The position numbers and the translations under genes are program-made. 64,000 nt of DNA from Elysia chlorotica. Lineage: Eukaryota > Mollusca > Gastropoda > Plakobranchidae. Positions 23,213-34,470 of the stretch are shown piece by piece. A model generated the notes under the pieces. It searched no databases. It was not told the DNA's origin and was given only the letters and a program-made list of their open reading frames with translations. The DNA is taken from assembly GCA_003991915.1 (NCBI GenBank), contig RQTK01000978.1, forward strand, positions 121,846 through 185,845. Reading direction: 5' to 3'. How positions within the stretch are numbered: position 1 is the stretch's first letter; each line of letters begins with the position of its first letter.

Positions 23213-26200
23213 TCAACTCCTCAACGCTTCAAGCCTGGCTTTCATTTCGTCAATGTCTTCATCATCATCTTCTTCAAGAGCTACAGCCTTTGCAGCGGAG
23301 CGAGATGGTCCTGCTTTGGAGGCCCTAGCTCCTTCTGTTTCCAGAACAGGCAGAGAATCGTGCACTGCTTCTGGTGCTTTGCCAAGCTCTCCTGTAAATT
23401 AAACAAAATGAAAATAATGCAGTCTTCCGAAATTAAAATGATTTGAATGTTCAGCATATTGCAACTACCCCACATTCTATAGGTTCAATGAGATCAAGAA
23501 CTGTTGGTCCATTATTAAAGAAGCTAACCTTCCATTGAACGCACATGAATTTAACTGTCATTTCTAACAAAGGTGTCAAAAGGGCACATTTAATTGCAAC
23601 AAACAATAGATGTATTTATGTCACATTGCCTTATTATCAAAGAGGCATGATTACATTGACCAGAGACATCTCAAACTGTTTATACTCTGCTGACAAAAGT
23701 GTTTACTATTTCTAAATTACAATACATGTAGTAAACCAATACAATTCAATTGTAAAAGGTATCATTCTCAAGTATAAGGTAAAATCCAACAAAACAGTTC
23801 AGCTCAGTTAACATTCAAAAAGAAGATAAAACTGAAGTGACCACCAATGTAAACAATAAACCTGAGACCATATAAGTTAATAAACAACTTTTTTTGTCTT
23901 CTCATGGACGTACAATGAATGTGAGCTAGGCATTTTCTTGAAAAAAAAAAATTGGACATACTGCATATATTATATTTCAGAACGTCGTTAAAAATCAATA
24001 AAAATCAAAATTGAAAACTATGCCGAGATGATTATTTGCCTATATACTAGGAACTTAGGGTTCATTGCAAATAAAGTTTTACCTGCTGTAAGTTCATAAA
24101 GAACTTTGTCAACCTCCTCGTCAGCCTCTTCATCCAAGTCTTCGTCATCTAGAGACTCCATTGTATCATCCATCATTTCTTCAATGATTCCAGCCTAGTA
24201 AAGGAGTGATTAACATTGGGGTTAATAAGTTAAACAGTGCTATAAACCCTGTACTAAGGGTAGTTTTTATTTTTAGAGAAACTTCTGCATAGTAACTAAG
24301 TATTGAACAATAATTTATCAGAGATCCCTAGTGGATCATTGTTTTTCTTTACTGAGCCTCTCTCTCTGTAAAGCAGCATAGTATTAATCACAAAACAGAA
24401 CTCCTTGACTGAACTTTTGACTTGCCAACCTCTTTTTTTTTTGTATGAAAACCCTTAAATTTACAGGAGATTGGCATCAGTGATTTAAAATATTTTATTT
24501 TATGATACTAATTAGTACTGCATTGAAGTCTTTCTTTAAAAAGAATGTTAAATCATATACTACGTTCACAATTCTGCTATGATGTGATTATCTTGATTTT
24601 TGTGCATCAAGGTAATGCAATAGATTAATAGAAACAAATATGGTATACTATGCAGCAGTGATTAAGTTAGCTAATCACCCTGTTGAATTGATGTAAAAAT
24701 CTCATTCACTTATTGATTCAAGATTTAAAGCTCCAAGTACAGAATGTGTTTTAGGTACTGAGTCTTCAGATCATGTATGTTTTTCGACAGCCAAGTTATG
24801 AGACAGGGAGTTTTACTTACAAATGTAATAAAACCACAGCTAAAGTAACTGCCAATCTAGTTGAATATAACCCAACAGAAATGGATTTAGGACTGATATA
24901 ATCGACTGATCGGCCATCAATGTTTTTAGGGTTAAGGCCACACTATTACATCTAACTAAAAAACACAAGGGTGATTCTTGAAAAGAAAAAAAAACAAACA
25001 CTTACAACACACAAGTTTCTATTCAATTCAGAATTTTATCCTACCTTCATCATTTCTTTAGACATTTCTCTCATGGTGGCCTGTATCTCAGGTAATTTGA
25101 TCAACTGCTGCATGCTCTGCATGACCTCTGTGCTCTTTGCCAAAGCGCCAGCCACCCTCAATGTTGCTATGAGTAAAATGAAAACTTTCAAAAATTGCTT
25201 CATATAGCTTTCGTTCTAAAGAAAATTGAAGTTAATTAAAGAGGAAAAAATTTGTTTCCTATTTTGGTAAAATTTTGGAGAAAAAAACCCTCTTTGCATT
25301 CACAATGAGTTTCAAACTTCTTACAATCCATTCAAGAAAAAAAAAAATAAGAGAGAAAGAAATTCTCAGTCTATAGCCTCAGAATATAAACTTAAGCCAT
25401 GTAAATTTTCTTTGGATTGTGCAAGAAAGATTTTAAGAAGTGAAACAAAAGATCAACCGGTAAAGCATACAACAAATATTTGATATGAGAGCATCCTATA
25501 ACATGGACACATATGAATGTAAATTTATCCAACAAAGAAAATCTTTTGGGCTGAGACTTACACAGCTGATGTTTCATGCTCATCTGTACAGAATTCAGGT
25601 GAGCTTTAGATGCATATAATTTATTTATCTGCTTGTCTGCTTTCACAATCTCCTTTGCCAGAATGCGGCATGAATCCCTTTCTCCTCTTTTGGCAGAGTC
25701 TTTAATCATACGTTTTGTTTTTTCTTCTTCCCTCTGAATCCCTGAAAAGAAACAGACAAAAAAAAATATTGAATCTTTATGCATAAGAATTGAGATTTGG
25801 GGTTTACCGTAAGTCTAAAGATATAAACAAGTTAAGTCTCTGCACTTTCGTCTAAATACTGTCAACAGTATATAAGAAAAATATGCGGTACCTAAAAATA
25901 TCAACTTATGTACACATTTAAGTTATAAACTAAAATACAAGTGACTTCAGAGAAACTGACAAATCTCCTTAGTTTGATTATTTTGCCTCTCCAAATTTTC
26001 TTCATTTTATCCACAGTACCGAGCCAACAAGGAGAAATGTATTATGGATATAATATATGTTTACACAGGGATTGACATGCAGTTCTATAAATTCAGTTGA
26101 TAGTCCATCTCTGAAAAAATTGAAACCAAAGAAGAGTTTGGACAGGATACTGATTATAAATAACTTTGAAAAGTGCAACCAAATAAATACCATAAATAAA

Positions 26201-26677
26201 CATACCTCTTATTTGACGCTCAATATTGTTTCCCTCTTTTCGAAGCTTGTGTGTCCATTCTGTCACCTGAGGAAGAAATAAAATCAAAATTTAAAATCAA
26301 AACTATAACATAATGTGCGAGAAAAGACATTTCTCTTCTGCATCATTAATGTGATAAGTTTTGGGTACCTTTATCATCTACATAATGATTTACCACGAGA
26401 ACTGTTTATATATTTTCATGCATAAAGTTCCAATTCAATAACAAGAAACTGGTGATCAATGTTCACACACTGACACAGTAGCTAAAAGGTAAACATTGGA
26501 GGCTCCATTAAGTATGCTATATTGCATTTTTAAAAGCGAGGTCATTCCTTTCACTATCAACATGATACAAAATTTTCAATCAATGCCAATTCAGATCTAA
26601 ATCTTCTTTAAACAACAATTTCTTAACCTTACCATTTCTTTAGGATTTGCCTGTTGAGATTTTCCAAACAAACCCAT
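23213..26677 (-). CDS. CHMP3: CHMP3 / VPS24, ESCRT-III subunit, complete
   Basis: Six coding exons on the minus strand: 26677-26633, 26266-26206, 25741-25562, 25166-25045, 24194-24083 and 23391-23213 (TGA at 23215-23213). All junctions are GT-AG with consistent phases; total 699 nt, 232 residues (human 222). The product starts MGLFGKSQQANPKEM, then a basic helical region (EWTHKLRKEGNNIERQIRGI, REEEKTKRMIKDSAKRG), KLYASKAHLNSV, RVAGALAKSTEVM and an acidic tail ending DIDEMKARLEALRS, which fits the C-terminal MIT-interacting motif recognised by VPS4. CHMP3 co-polymerises with CHMP2 on CHMP4 filaments in endosomal sorting and cytokinetic abscission. A further acceptor at 26710, just upstream of the start codon, implies a separate 5' UTR exon. 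Confidence 0.96.
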
Positions 26678-26709
26678 TTTTTTAAGATAGTTCACACTCT
26701 CTGTCAAAC
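26678..26709 (-). other. CHMP3 5' UTR part of the start-codon exon
   Basis: On the minus strand, ctctttttttttcag precedes 26709, so the exon with the start codon begins there. The upstream non-coding exon was not identified. A donor-like aaag/gtaatt near 27600 is one weak candidate. Confidence 0.55.
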
Positions 26710-28064
26710 CTGAAAAAAAAAGAGAAGAAAAAGGTAAGCATTAAAGAAAGTTTTCAGAGTTGACTTTTAAAGTCAGTTGTATTTCAGTAGCGAAGTCAAA
26801 GGGCTGAGGTTTCGTTACAGGCAACGCCATAATAAACATAACAAACTTTACTATCCAGTAGTTTAGTCTATAGTGGTTTTTGTTTTTTTTGGCTGTCTTT
26901 CTCAATTATTGAAAGTTTTAAAACAACTTTGCCGTTTCCCGAAGTGATTTTACCTCCTCAATAAGCTAAAACATGTTCAATGAATAAGAACTGCCTCCTT
27001 AATTTGACTTTGAGAGAACACCGATGCTGCTCGAGCTTGCAAGACTGGGAGTAGACTCAACTAAGATTATAAAATATTTTTGATTGTCGGTAGTCTATAC
27101 CTGCGTTTAATTTCCAGAAGAAACCTACAGACATATGAGTTGAGTAGGCAGCAAACAGAAACATCTGCCATTATGACCAAAGAGGAACATTTTGTTTCAA
27201 ATGCCCACTCCAAGATCAAACAGTAGGCCTATACCACAAGGATCAATGATTATTTATGATACCATTTAAAGACAATACACTACCTTTTAATCTGGTTATA
27301 GTCTAGATATACAGGCCTAATATAGCTGGCGTTTGGTGTCGATCAGTTTCATTAAGTGGCCAACTCTAACAGTGGGAAAGAGGCCTAGGTTAAAAATAAA
27401 CAAAACAAAACACGAACTCTAGATTAGATACTCTCTATGGGGACACTTCCTGAGAATTGGCATCTAGATTCTACAACAATGTATTACTAAACACGACCAC
27501 TCAAATCGATAAATGAGTTATTACGTTTTGTCGCAAAACTCTTTACGAGATTTTTGCTATATATTAAACATTTAATGCTAAATAAATGCAAATTACCTTT
27601 AGATACAATTGTGTTTTCTTCGGCAGAGACAACTTTTAATCTATATTTCTCTAGATGCCTACCCTATGTTGTTATTGTTGTAGCTTGAGAATTAGCCAGA
27701 ATTTTCACGTCGTAGAGTGAGACATGTAAGTCTTATGTTTTTGCTTCAAAAGTGTTATTAACCTGGCATTTCAACTGTGCTGTTTTAGGGAATTTCTATT
27801 GTTCATGCCTATTGAGCAAAAGAGGTGCAACCGATGCACGTATAATCCCCGAAGCAACAGTTACTTCTTTTCATGTAGAAATCGAAATTTTCACGGAATT
27901 TGGGTCACTGATATAAAAAATCGAAGATGGATGGGATATCAGGGCAAAACTAAGAGGATTAGAAAAACAGTATACTGTACTGCCAATCCCCATTTTTTCA
28001 CACCCAGTTAACCGTGCCAGTCCCAGACTAGCCATCCGGCTGCTCGGGCGGACTTCTCAGCAAT
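26710..28064. other. Intergenic or CHMP3 5' intron, nothing firm
   Basis: No supported gene. A 70-codon open frame at 27799-28011 (+) is Arg/Asn/Tyr-rich and was not recognised. Part of this stretch is probably the first intron of CHMP3. Confidence 0.35.
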
Positions 28065-28137
28065 GCGGGTGTTAACCTTTTTCCATCACGCCGCACACAT
28101 GTTGTGCGGCTTGATATGCTCTTGTGTTAGCACCCTT
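28065..28137. repeat. Imperfect inverted repeat with a perfect 8-bp core hairpin
   Basis: gccgcaca (28090-28097) pairs perfectly with tgtgcggc (28103-28110) around a 5-nt loop. Outer segments gggtgttaacc and tgttagcaccc also pair imperfectly. It is probably a relic of a small foldback element. Confidence 0.6.
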
Positions 28138-28839
28138 TTGTATTGATCTGTACACTTTCCATTTCAAAATAAGAAAAAACAAAGCTTTTAATTTGTCAGA
28201 TTTTTGTTGTGGAGCGCTAGATCAATTTCATCGTCACAGAGTGCGCTTTTCATAGGGGCTGTGGAGCGACCACTCCATAGGTTCTATGGACAAGTTGATA
28301 AATCGTTGATATCTCCCACACCCATTGATGGATTCATAGCAATTATCATAAAAACAGGTATAATACCTCTTGACAAACAATTTCAAAACTTGGGGCAGTC
28401 TGCCGGACCAAAATAATTGATGTATGTGTGCAATTAACTGATAACCAAATACTCTCAAATGTTCTTAACTTGCAAATAATATATCCAATAAATATACTCT
28501 TTCTACTTATGAACAAAAATATCCCGATATCCTCGAAATGTTTAAAGTGCAGTCCTCATTAAAGTAATATTACTCTGTTTAGTCTACAGATAGCCTAGTA
28601 TGACATAATCATAATTTAAAAAAAACACACACACACACAAATTAAAGCTACAAGCTAATTGTTGGGTAAATACGAAATTAATATTCTTTTCAGAATTAGG
28701 CTTCTTCAAATGTTCACAAAATTGATTCTTATTGTTCTATAATCCCATCTATCTTCGAATCCCCTAAATCGTAACCTATTTCTTAAAACTTATAGAGTAA
28801 ATTCTGCCGATGATTTTGTGGATGTAAGTCTATAAGTAA

Positions 28840-28881
28840 GAGAGAGAGAGAGAGATTGAGAGAAATAGTGAGAGAGAGAGG

Positions 28882-28952
<71 letters not shown>
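28840..28952 (+). repeat. (GA)n microsatellite
   Basis: Long GA dinucleotide run with interruptions (gattgagagaaatagtgag, gggagg). The Ser/Leu-repeat frame on the minus strand is a repeat translation. Confidence 0.95.
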
Positions 28953-28956
<4 letters not shown>

Positions 28957-29674
28957 GTGGGTGGGAAAGAAGACATTCAGCAACTGAACCGTGGAATTTA
29001 ATCGAATTATTAAATTATAACACTGGAAAAAACGAGGCCCATTCTAAACAACAAAACAGTGCTGTATGAAAAAAATAAAAAAAATAAAAACAACTTTGTA
29101 ACTTGGGGTTCATAATGTTTCCCAGGTTCTTCCGCGGATAAATAATTTCTCAACGTGAAAGGTAAGTTTAGAGACATCGCACGATTTGACATTAATGCCA
29201 GTTAGGACAAAAAAAGTGACACGAAACTGAAACTAAACCACAGATTAGCCACTATTCAGCCGGCAAATCCAAGTCAGTTGTTTACAAACGATTGTAAAGG
29301 ATCTAGAGAAACCGCAGCTTTGGAAGATGTAACGAAAGTTGTGTCACCGACAAGAAATAACACTTTTCCAATCAAAAGTCGTATGAAATGCTGAAAAACA
29401 TTCTTCGCAGGTTGTTCATCAATAGTAGGAACTAAAACGTTGCTAGAAAATCTTATTTCACTTAAAAATATTGCTTCTATGAAAGTAAATCACCAATTAT
29501 CGATAACGAAGTTATAGATCTGCATCTAATTTTATACTTTTAAAATGCAGATCTAGATCTAGTAGATAGGTATGTTGGGTAAATTGCTTTCATATGTGTC
29601 AATTCTCCTTCCCTAGCTAGACTTATACCAGACTAAGTTTACTATTTAATGAACTCTTGCTGGTTCTGATAATT

Positions 29675-29850
29675 AATCTGTGTGCTGCCTCACAGAGTAA
29701 GTGGGTTGGGGATTCCATGACTGTCTCAGCCGGTCACATTCAAACTGACACCAACCTAACCAGTGGGCGATGAAGTCCCCAAAGCAAGGCTCGAACCACG
29801 GGCCTCCTATATTGAAAGCTGATGTTCTACTCCAGGGCCACTACCCCCCA
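29675..29850 (-). repeat. tRNA-derived SINE, minus orientation
   Basis: On the minus strand: a head with gtagtggccctggagtagaa, box B-like ggttcgagcc, the central domain ggttggtgtcagtttgaatg and gaccggctgagac, and a downstream segment with aatccccaacccac and gtgaggcagcacac. It matches 17299-17550 part by part but lacks the CAA tail. Confidence 0.82.
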
Positions 29851-29867
29851 ATATAATCAGTGTCTAT

Positions 29868-31210
29868 TCGTACTCGGGTACGCCTAAACAAAACCATTTA
29901 TTTGTACACGGGTACCAATAAAAATTTTGAATTATTTTGTTTATCCATACACGGGTAGACTATAGGCTTATCAGTCGGTAGATCTACGAGTATAAAATGT
30001 TCTTTATTGGTATGCCTATACATGTTTTCCACACTGCACTAGGCCTACCACTCAGCCACCCAAGACAAAGCCCACTTGGCTTTGCTCTCTCATGCAGTAA
30101 CAGTAACACAGCAATTCATCTTGGCTCTCAATTGGCAGTTTTCAAGCATTTGATTCAGCTCTTTTTACTTGACGCATTCTTTTTTCATAAGGAGATCGTC
30201 AGAAAAAAATGAAACAAATTTCAGCTAATTTGCAGCAATATTGCAATGTAAAGTTCCTTGATGCTTGGAGACCTTTGAAAAAAAAATAGTCTGTTCTATG
30301 TAGACATGTCTGTGTTCTGTAAGTTTTGTTCGGTTAAAAAAAATGCATAGGCCTAATCTTTCATAATTCAAATTAGTAAAAATACCATTAAATTTTGCAG
30401 TCCCATGTTCAGAAACAAAGTCTTTGCACTGATTTTAAATTCCAAATAAATTAAATTCTATTTAGCTTGCAAAATCAGTTGTAGGTACTTAGTCCTACTT
30501 GGAGTCCAAGTGCATGATTCTCACTCTCAAGTTTAAAGTAGGCCCAAAAGTGAAATCTTTCTTTTAGTAACAAATAAATAATACATTTTAAAAACCTAAA
30601 TTGTCTATTTTTAGCACTCAATTCTTTTTCTTTATTTTTATCTCTGCATGTTGCATAACTTGTTTCAGATATTATATTACACCTAAAACTGAAACTTGAG
30701 TATGGTAGTGTAATGCTAAAAAAAGTAAAAACGAGCTGTAGATCTATAAACAAAATTTGATTATAATACATGCAGTGTTAACTGTTACATTTATTATCCA
30801 TTTCCAAACGTTAACAAATGCAAAAAGTGTCAGATGTTAGTCGTGTGCCCAATCAGTATGGTCTATAGCCCTGACGTGGGACATTTGAAACAAACAGCTA
30901 AAAGTCATGTAAAACAGGGAACCCTCACCAGTCACGGTTCTCACACAAATTTTAAAAAAGGCGAATTAGATCTAGATTACATTGCACAAGGTTTGCATTA
31001 CTTTTTTAAAAAGGTATTATGTGTAGAGAAATAAAAAAAAACATATTCATCTATCACATCACGAACACTCGTAACTAGATCTAAGCTTACTACGTGTATT
31101 TTTAATAAAGTTCCATCTTCTGTTACCCGTGTACGAATAAACAGTTCTATCTACTGGTACCCGTGTACGAATAAACAGTTCTAACTACTGGTACCCGTGT
31201 ATGAATAAAC
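29868..31210. mobile_element. Candidate foldback-type element with inverted terminal arrays
   Basis: The right end carries three tandem copies of a unit like TACCCGTGTACGAATAAAC (31123-31141, 31158-31176, 31192-31210). The left end carries three matching copies in the opposite orientation (29868-29883, 29901-29916, 29942-29957). About 1.16 kb between them has no transposase-like frame. Inverted subterminal arrays are typical of non-autonomous DNA transposons. No target-site duplication was established. Confidence 0.6.
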
Positions 31211-32218
31211 GCAGCCTTTTTTTATTGTATTGGCATATTCTAAATACGCGCTACCATGATGTACTTACTACTCTAGTACTCTAGATTTATATTATAGACT
31301 CTAGTTTAGAAGTACACTCTATTCTAGACACCAAGAGTCGCCAGTACAACATCACTGTAACTTATGACGCGTCATAAGCCCCTTTCAAATATTTGTTGCT
31401 ACGAGTCATAAATTACAGCTACGTTGTACTTACTGTGTCAGACTTACAGCCCCAAAAATCAAGGCAGTATGTTTTGAGGGGCACTCTTACTCTGAAAAAT
31501 CAATTTATTAATATTGTATTGGATTTAATGAGACCTGTACCAACACACTGTTAACTGTAAGAGTGCCTTTCAAGTCATAACTTGATTACAATCTAGATCT
31601 AGATTACCGTCTTACTTTCTTATTTTATTTTGTTATGAGTTTTGAAAGGTATAGAATTTAAGACCGATAATTTATTCACGTATCTAGATCTAGATTAGTT
31701 TTTAGGTCTAATCTTTTAAAGGCTGGAATCTATTTATAATCTCTCAGAGATTAAATTTTAAAGTTCAGAAATTTATACCAAGAAGGTCTGAACCAATGAT
31801 AGAGGGAATTTCAGAAGGCCTTCATATGCCAATCTTCTAAAAATTCAATTGAAACTCAATTTTCCTTAAATCCCTTGGGAATGTAAACAAGGATTTTCCT
31901 TTGCAGTTCTCTTTGGGGAAAAAAAATTACACAGTTGATAGCACCACGAAATGTGTCAGAATTTACTGTTTTACTTTAGCTTAACTAGCCATATTTGTTG
32001 ACACTGACAACCGGGTTCACCCCAATCTCGAACTGTGGCAGATCACTCTGAGTTCTTTGTAAAATGACAATAATTCAAAAGATTGGATATTATTTACACA
32101 GAAAATGAATTGACTTAAGATGTACTCAGTACTGATCTCAAATTTTATTCTTTAACAGATATTCTAGCCCTGTAAGGATGTCGAGAGACACAAGAAAGTG
32201 TATCAAGGATTTTGTTCA
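31211..32218. other. Intergenic, nothing recognised
   Basis: AT-rich sequence with several GATCTAGATCT words (31595-31610, 31680-31695). No gene or clear repeat boundary. Confidence 0.35.
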
Positions 32219-32375
32219 TCAAATATTGAAAGCTGATGTGCTACTCCAGGGCCACTGTAAGAAAGATCCTTGTCTGGCATCCCAAACAAGGAGGACTTGA
32301 CCGATTAATCAACCCAATCATTGGGGAGCAAGCCAGCAAGGTGGCTTGAGTGGGATTCAACTCTGCATTGGAGGT
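32219..32375 (-). repeat. SINE-related fragment
   Basis: attgaaagctgatgtgctac and tccagggccactg (32223-32257) match the head of the minus-strand SINE at 29808-29842. The adjacent bases up to 32375 have a tRNA/SINE-like feel (gggattcaactc) but only weak matches. Confidence 0.5.
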
Positions 32376-33192
32376 TGATTTATAACGTTAAAACCTACTC
32401 TTTACCCTGTGCGATTCAGGTTCTGATATACAGCGGCCATATTATATTTGAGGCAAGATAAATTGGTTGATATATTGATAATGATATACATAGTCTGAGG
32501 TAACCACTTGAGTGCTTTGGGGTCGAATTCAATCCCTATTTCGGAGGCAATTATGCAAATGTGTATGATCATTACCGCGAATACCTATTAAAGTCTGTCC
32601 ACTTCCATTCACTGGTTCAAATCATGTTCTCCACTTTCAGAACATCTATTCATTGGAGTTTGGCTAAAGAGATACCAAATTCACAGCTGCGCTCTATGGT
32701 TACATCATTTTTTCAAATCTATCTGACCATTCAAGTGGTTAATCAATGAAAGGTAAAATATTAGATCTAGGTGCCTTCAATAATGACAATTTCCTCCACC
32801 ATAAAGGTCTGATCAAAAGCAAGTAATTTAAATGCAACTTTTTATTTTCTTTCATCTTTTTTTTTTGCTCTCAAAGTTTTAAATACAGGTCTAATTATCT
32901 TGCCTCTTATATTGAATATGTTCGCCATCTTATTGGGTCCGGGACCACTCTAGGTTTAAAGGAGTAGTGATTTTAAACCCCAGCGCTACCAGGCTCCTGT
33001 GGTCCGCTCATTCATTATTATTACTATAAAAATGTACTTAATTTTATGACTGATGAGGGCAATAGATGAAAGTTATCACCTAGTTGTGCTTTGAGTAATG
33101 TACTCAATTGATACCATGAAGAATAGAGTTTTAAAACATTTGGCAACTGCAATGATTTATATATCTTTATCTGCAAAGTACTGTGAGAAATA

Positions 33193-33808
33193 AATTGTTG
33201 ACTCTTAAAATATTTTTTCAGAGCAAGTCAAGCTATTCCATAATCCGACTTTTATGTAAAACTGAGTGGAAGTTTGATGACCATAAAAGGAAGCAACGAC
33301 CATTTATGGAACCTCCACTCATGGTCTTTTGAAGTTACAATCCGCCGTTCACCGAGGCCTTCTTGTCTGACACCTGTCTAGACACGCAATCTTCCTAGTA
33401 ACATCGACGCACTGGCTCGTGGTGGTCAGTGAAGCATGTCAAACAAACATACCGAATGTTAAGTCATCTTTTGTTTGCCGCACCTTTCATGGTCAAGACT
33501 GGTAAATGACGCTATGGGGTGGTCGCTTTAACAGGTTAAAGACCATTTTGGTAGAGAAAATAGGTGGTCGCGGTCGCGTTGGAGAGGTGGTCGTTTTATG
33601 GGGTGTATTTATGTAGTAAAAAATCAAGGGCGTGGTGGATAGCTGGTCGCTTGACCAGGTGGTCGTCTTAGACAGGTGGTCGCTTGAGCAGGTTTGACTG
33701 TAGTTTCAATTGCTTAGATCAATTTTATGTTTGCCTCCACCCCCTTCCCTGCCCGCATTTAAATTGTCGATTCTTAAAATATTTATTCAGAGCAAGTCAA
33801 GCTGTTCA
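33193..33808. mobile_element. TACAGT-type interspersed element flanked by about 47-bp direct repeats
   Basis: The minus strand from 33703 begins ctacagtcaaacctgctcaa and continues with repeated cgaccacct blocks (about five ggtggtcg words between 33513 and 33685). This resembles the TACAGT(C/A)AAAC-headed repeats I recall being common in invertebrate genomes. The near-identical flanks 33193-33238 and 33762-33808 (both contain cagagcaagtcaagct) sit outside it. Confidence 0.6.
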
Positions 33809-34440
33809 TATATGGTTTGTTTCATTAGTTCCAGTGTAAAAAAAAAAAATTTTTTAATGTACAAATACTTTCATACATGCTACTTGATTCAAGGTCCTTT
33901 TATAGAGAAAGGAAAGGTGTTAAAATAGGTCAATAATCTTTCGAGGAATTGATGGAATCAAGTGCATATAGGAGCTGTAGGCTGTTGTTTGTCAAGTTTT
34001 TAATAGTTGGTTGCTGTGGAAAACAGTCTCATTTTTTTTTTTTTGTGATCATCTCTGGTCTTAGATGAGGAAGACTGCTAAGTTTTGGAACTTAAACTTA
34101 AGGTAGATGGGAGTAGTCCTGAGTTCATCAGTAGTAGATTGTTCAATTCATGGTTAAGAAAACTTAATAATTTTACCCCAATTGTTTTCAGTGATGCAAA
34201 TTTTCTGTTAATATATGGATTTTCAGTACACCTTTATTTTTATAACATTTAGCAATCTAGAGATTTCATGTGTAAATATAAAATTGGTGCCAAGACAGAT
34301 CTATAGTATGGCTGTAAGTGTCCCAGTTTTGAAATAATTTAGTTAATGATCTAAAATATCTTACATTTCAATTAATGTCTGATTTGAGAGAAGAGCTGTT
34401 CATAACATCTAATTCCTTTTCCATTTCCACATTCACTTTC

Positions 34441-34470
34441 AGTTAGTTGAAAACACAGTTAAAGAACACC
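34441..34470 (+). other. TRRAP 5' UTR part of the start-codon exon
   Basis: The acceptor cattcactttcag ends at 34440, so the exon with the start codon begins at 34441 and a non-coding exon lies upstream. The first exon and promoter were not identified. Confidence 0.6.

Noticed and set aside
23281..23475. Alternative minus-strand protein over the CHMP3 last exon
   Set aside because: It is the wrong frame through the exon and upstream intron; the CHMP3 frame is fixed by the phase of exon 5 and by the MIM-like C-terminus.
27799..28011. 70-codon basic open frame upstream of CHMP3
   Set aside because: No ATG-led start in a good context, no recognised motif, no neighbouring exon. Random open frame is likelier.
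28783..28983. Ser/Leu-repeat minus-strand protein
   Set aside because: It is a translation of the GA microsatellite.
29868..31210. Autonomous transposon or retroviral element
   Set aside because: No transposase, integrase or reverse-transcriptase motif in any frame; at most a non-autonomous element.
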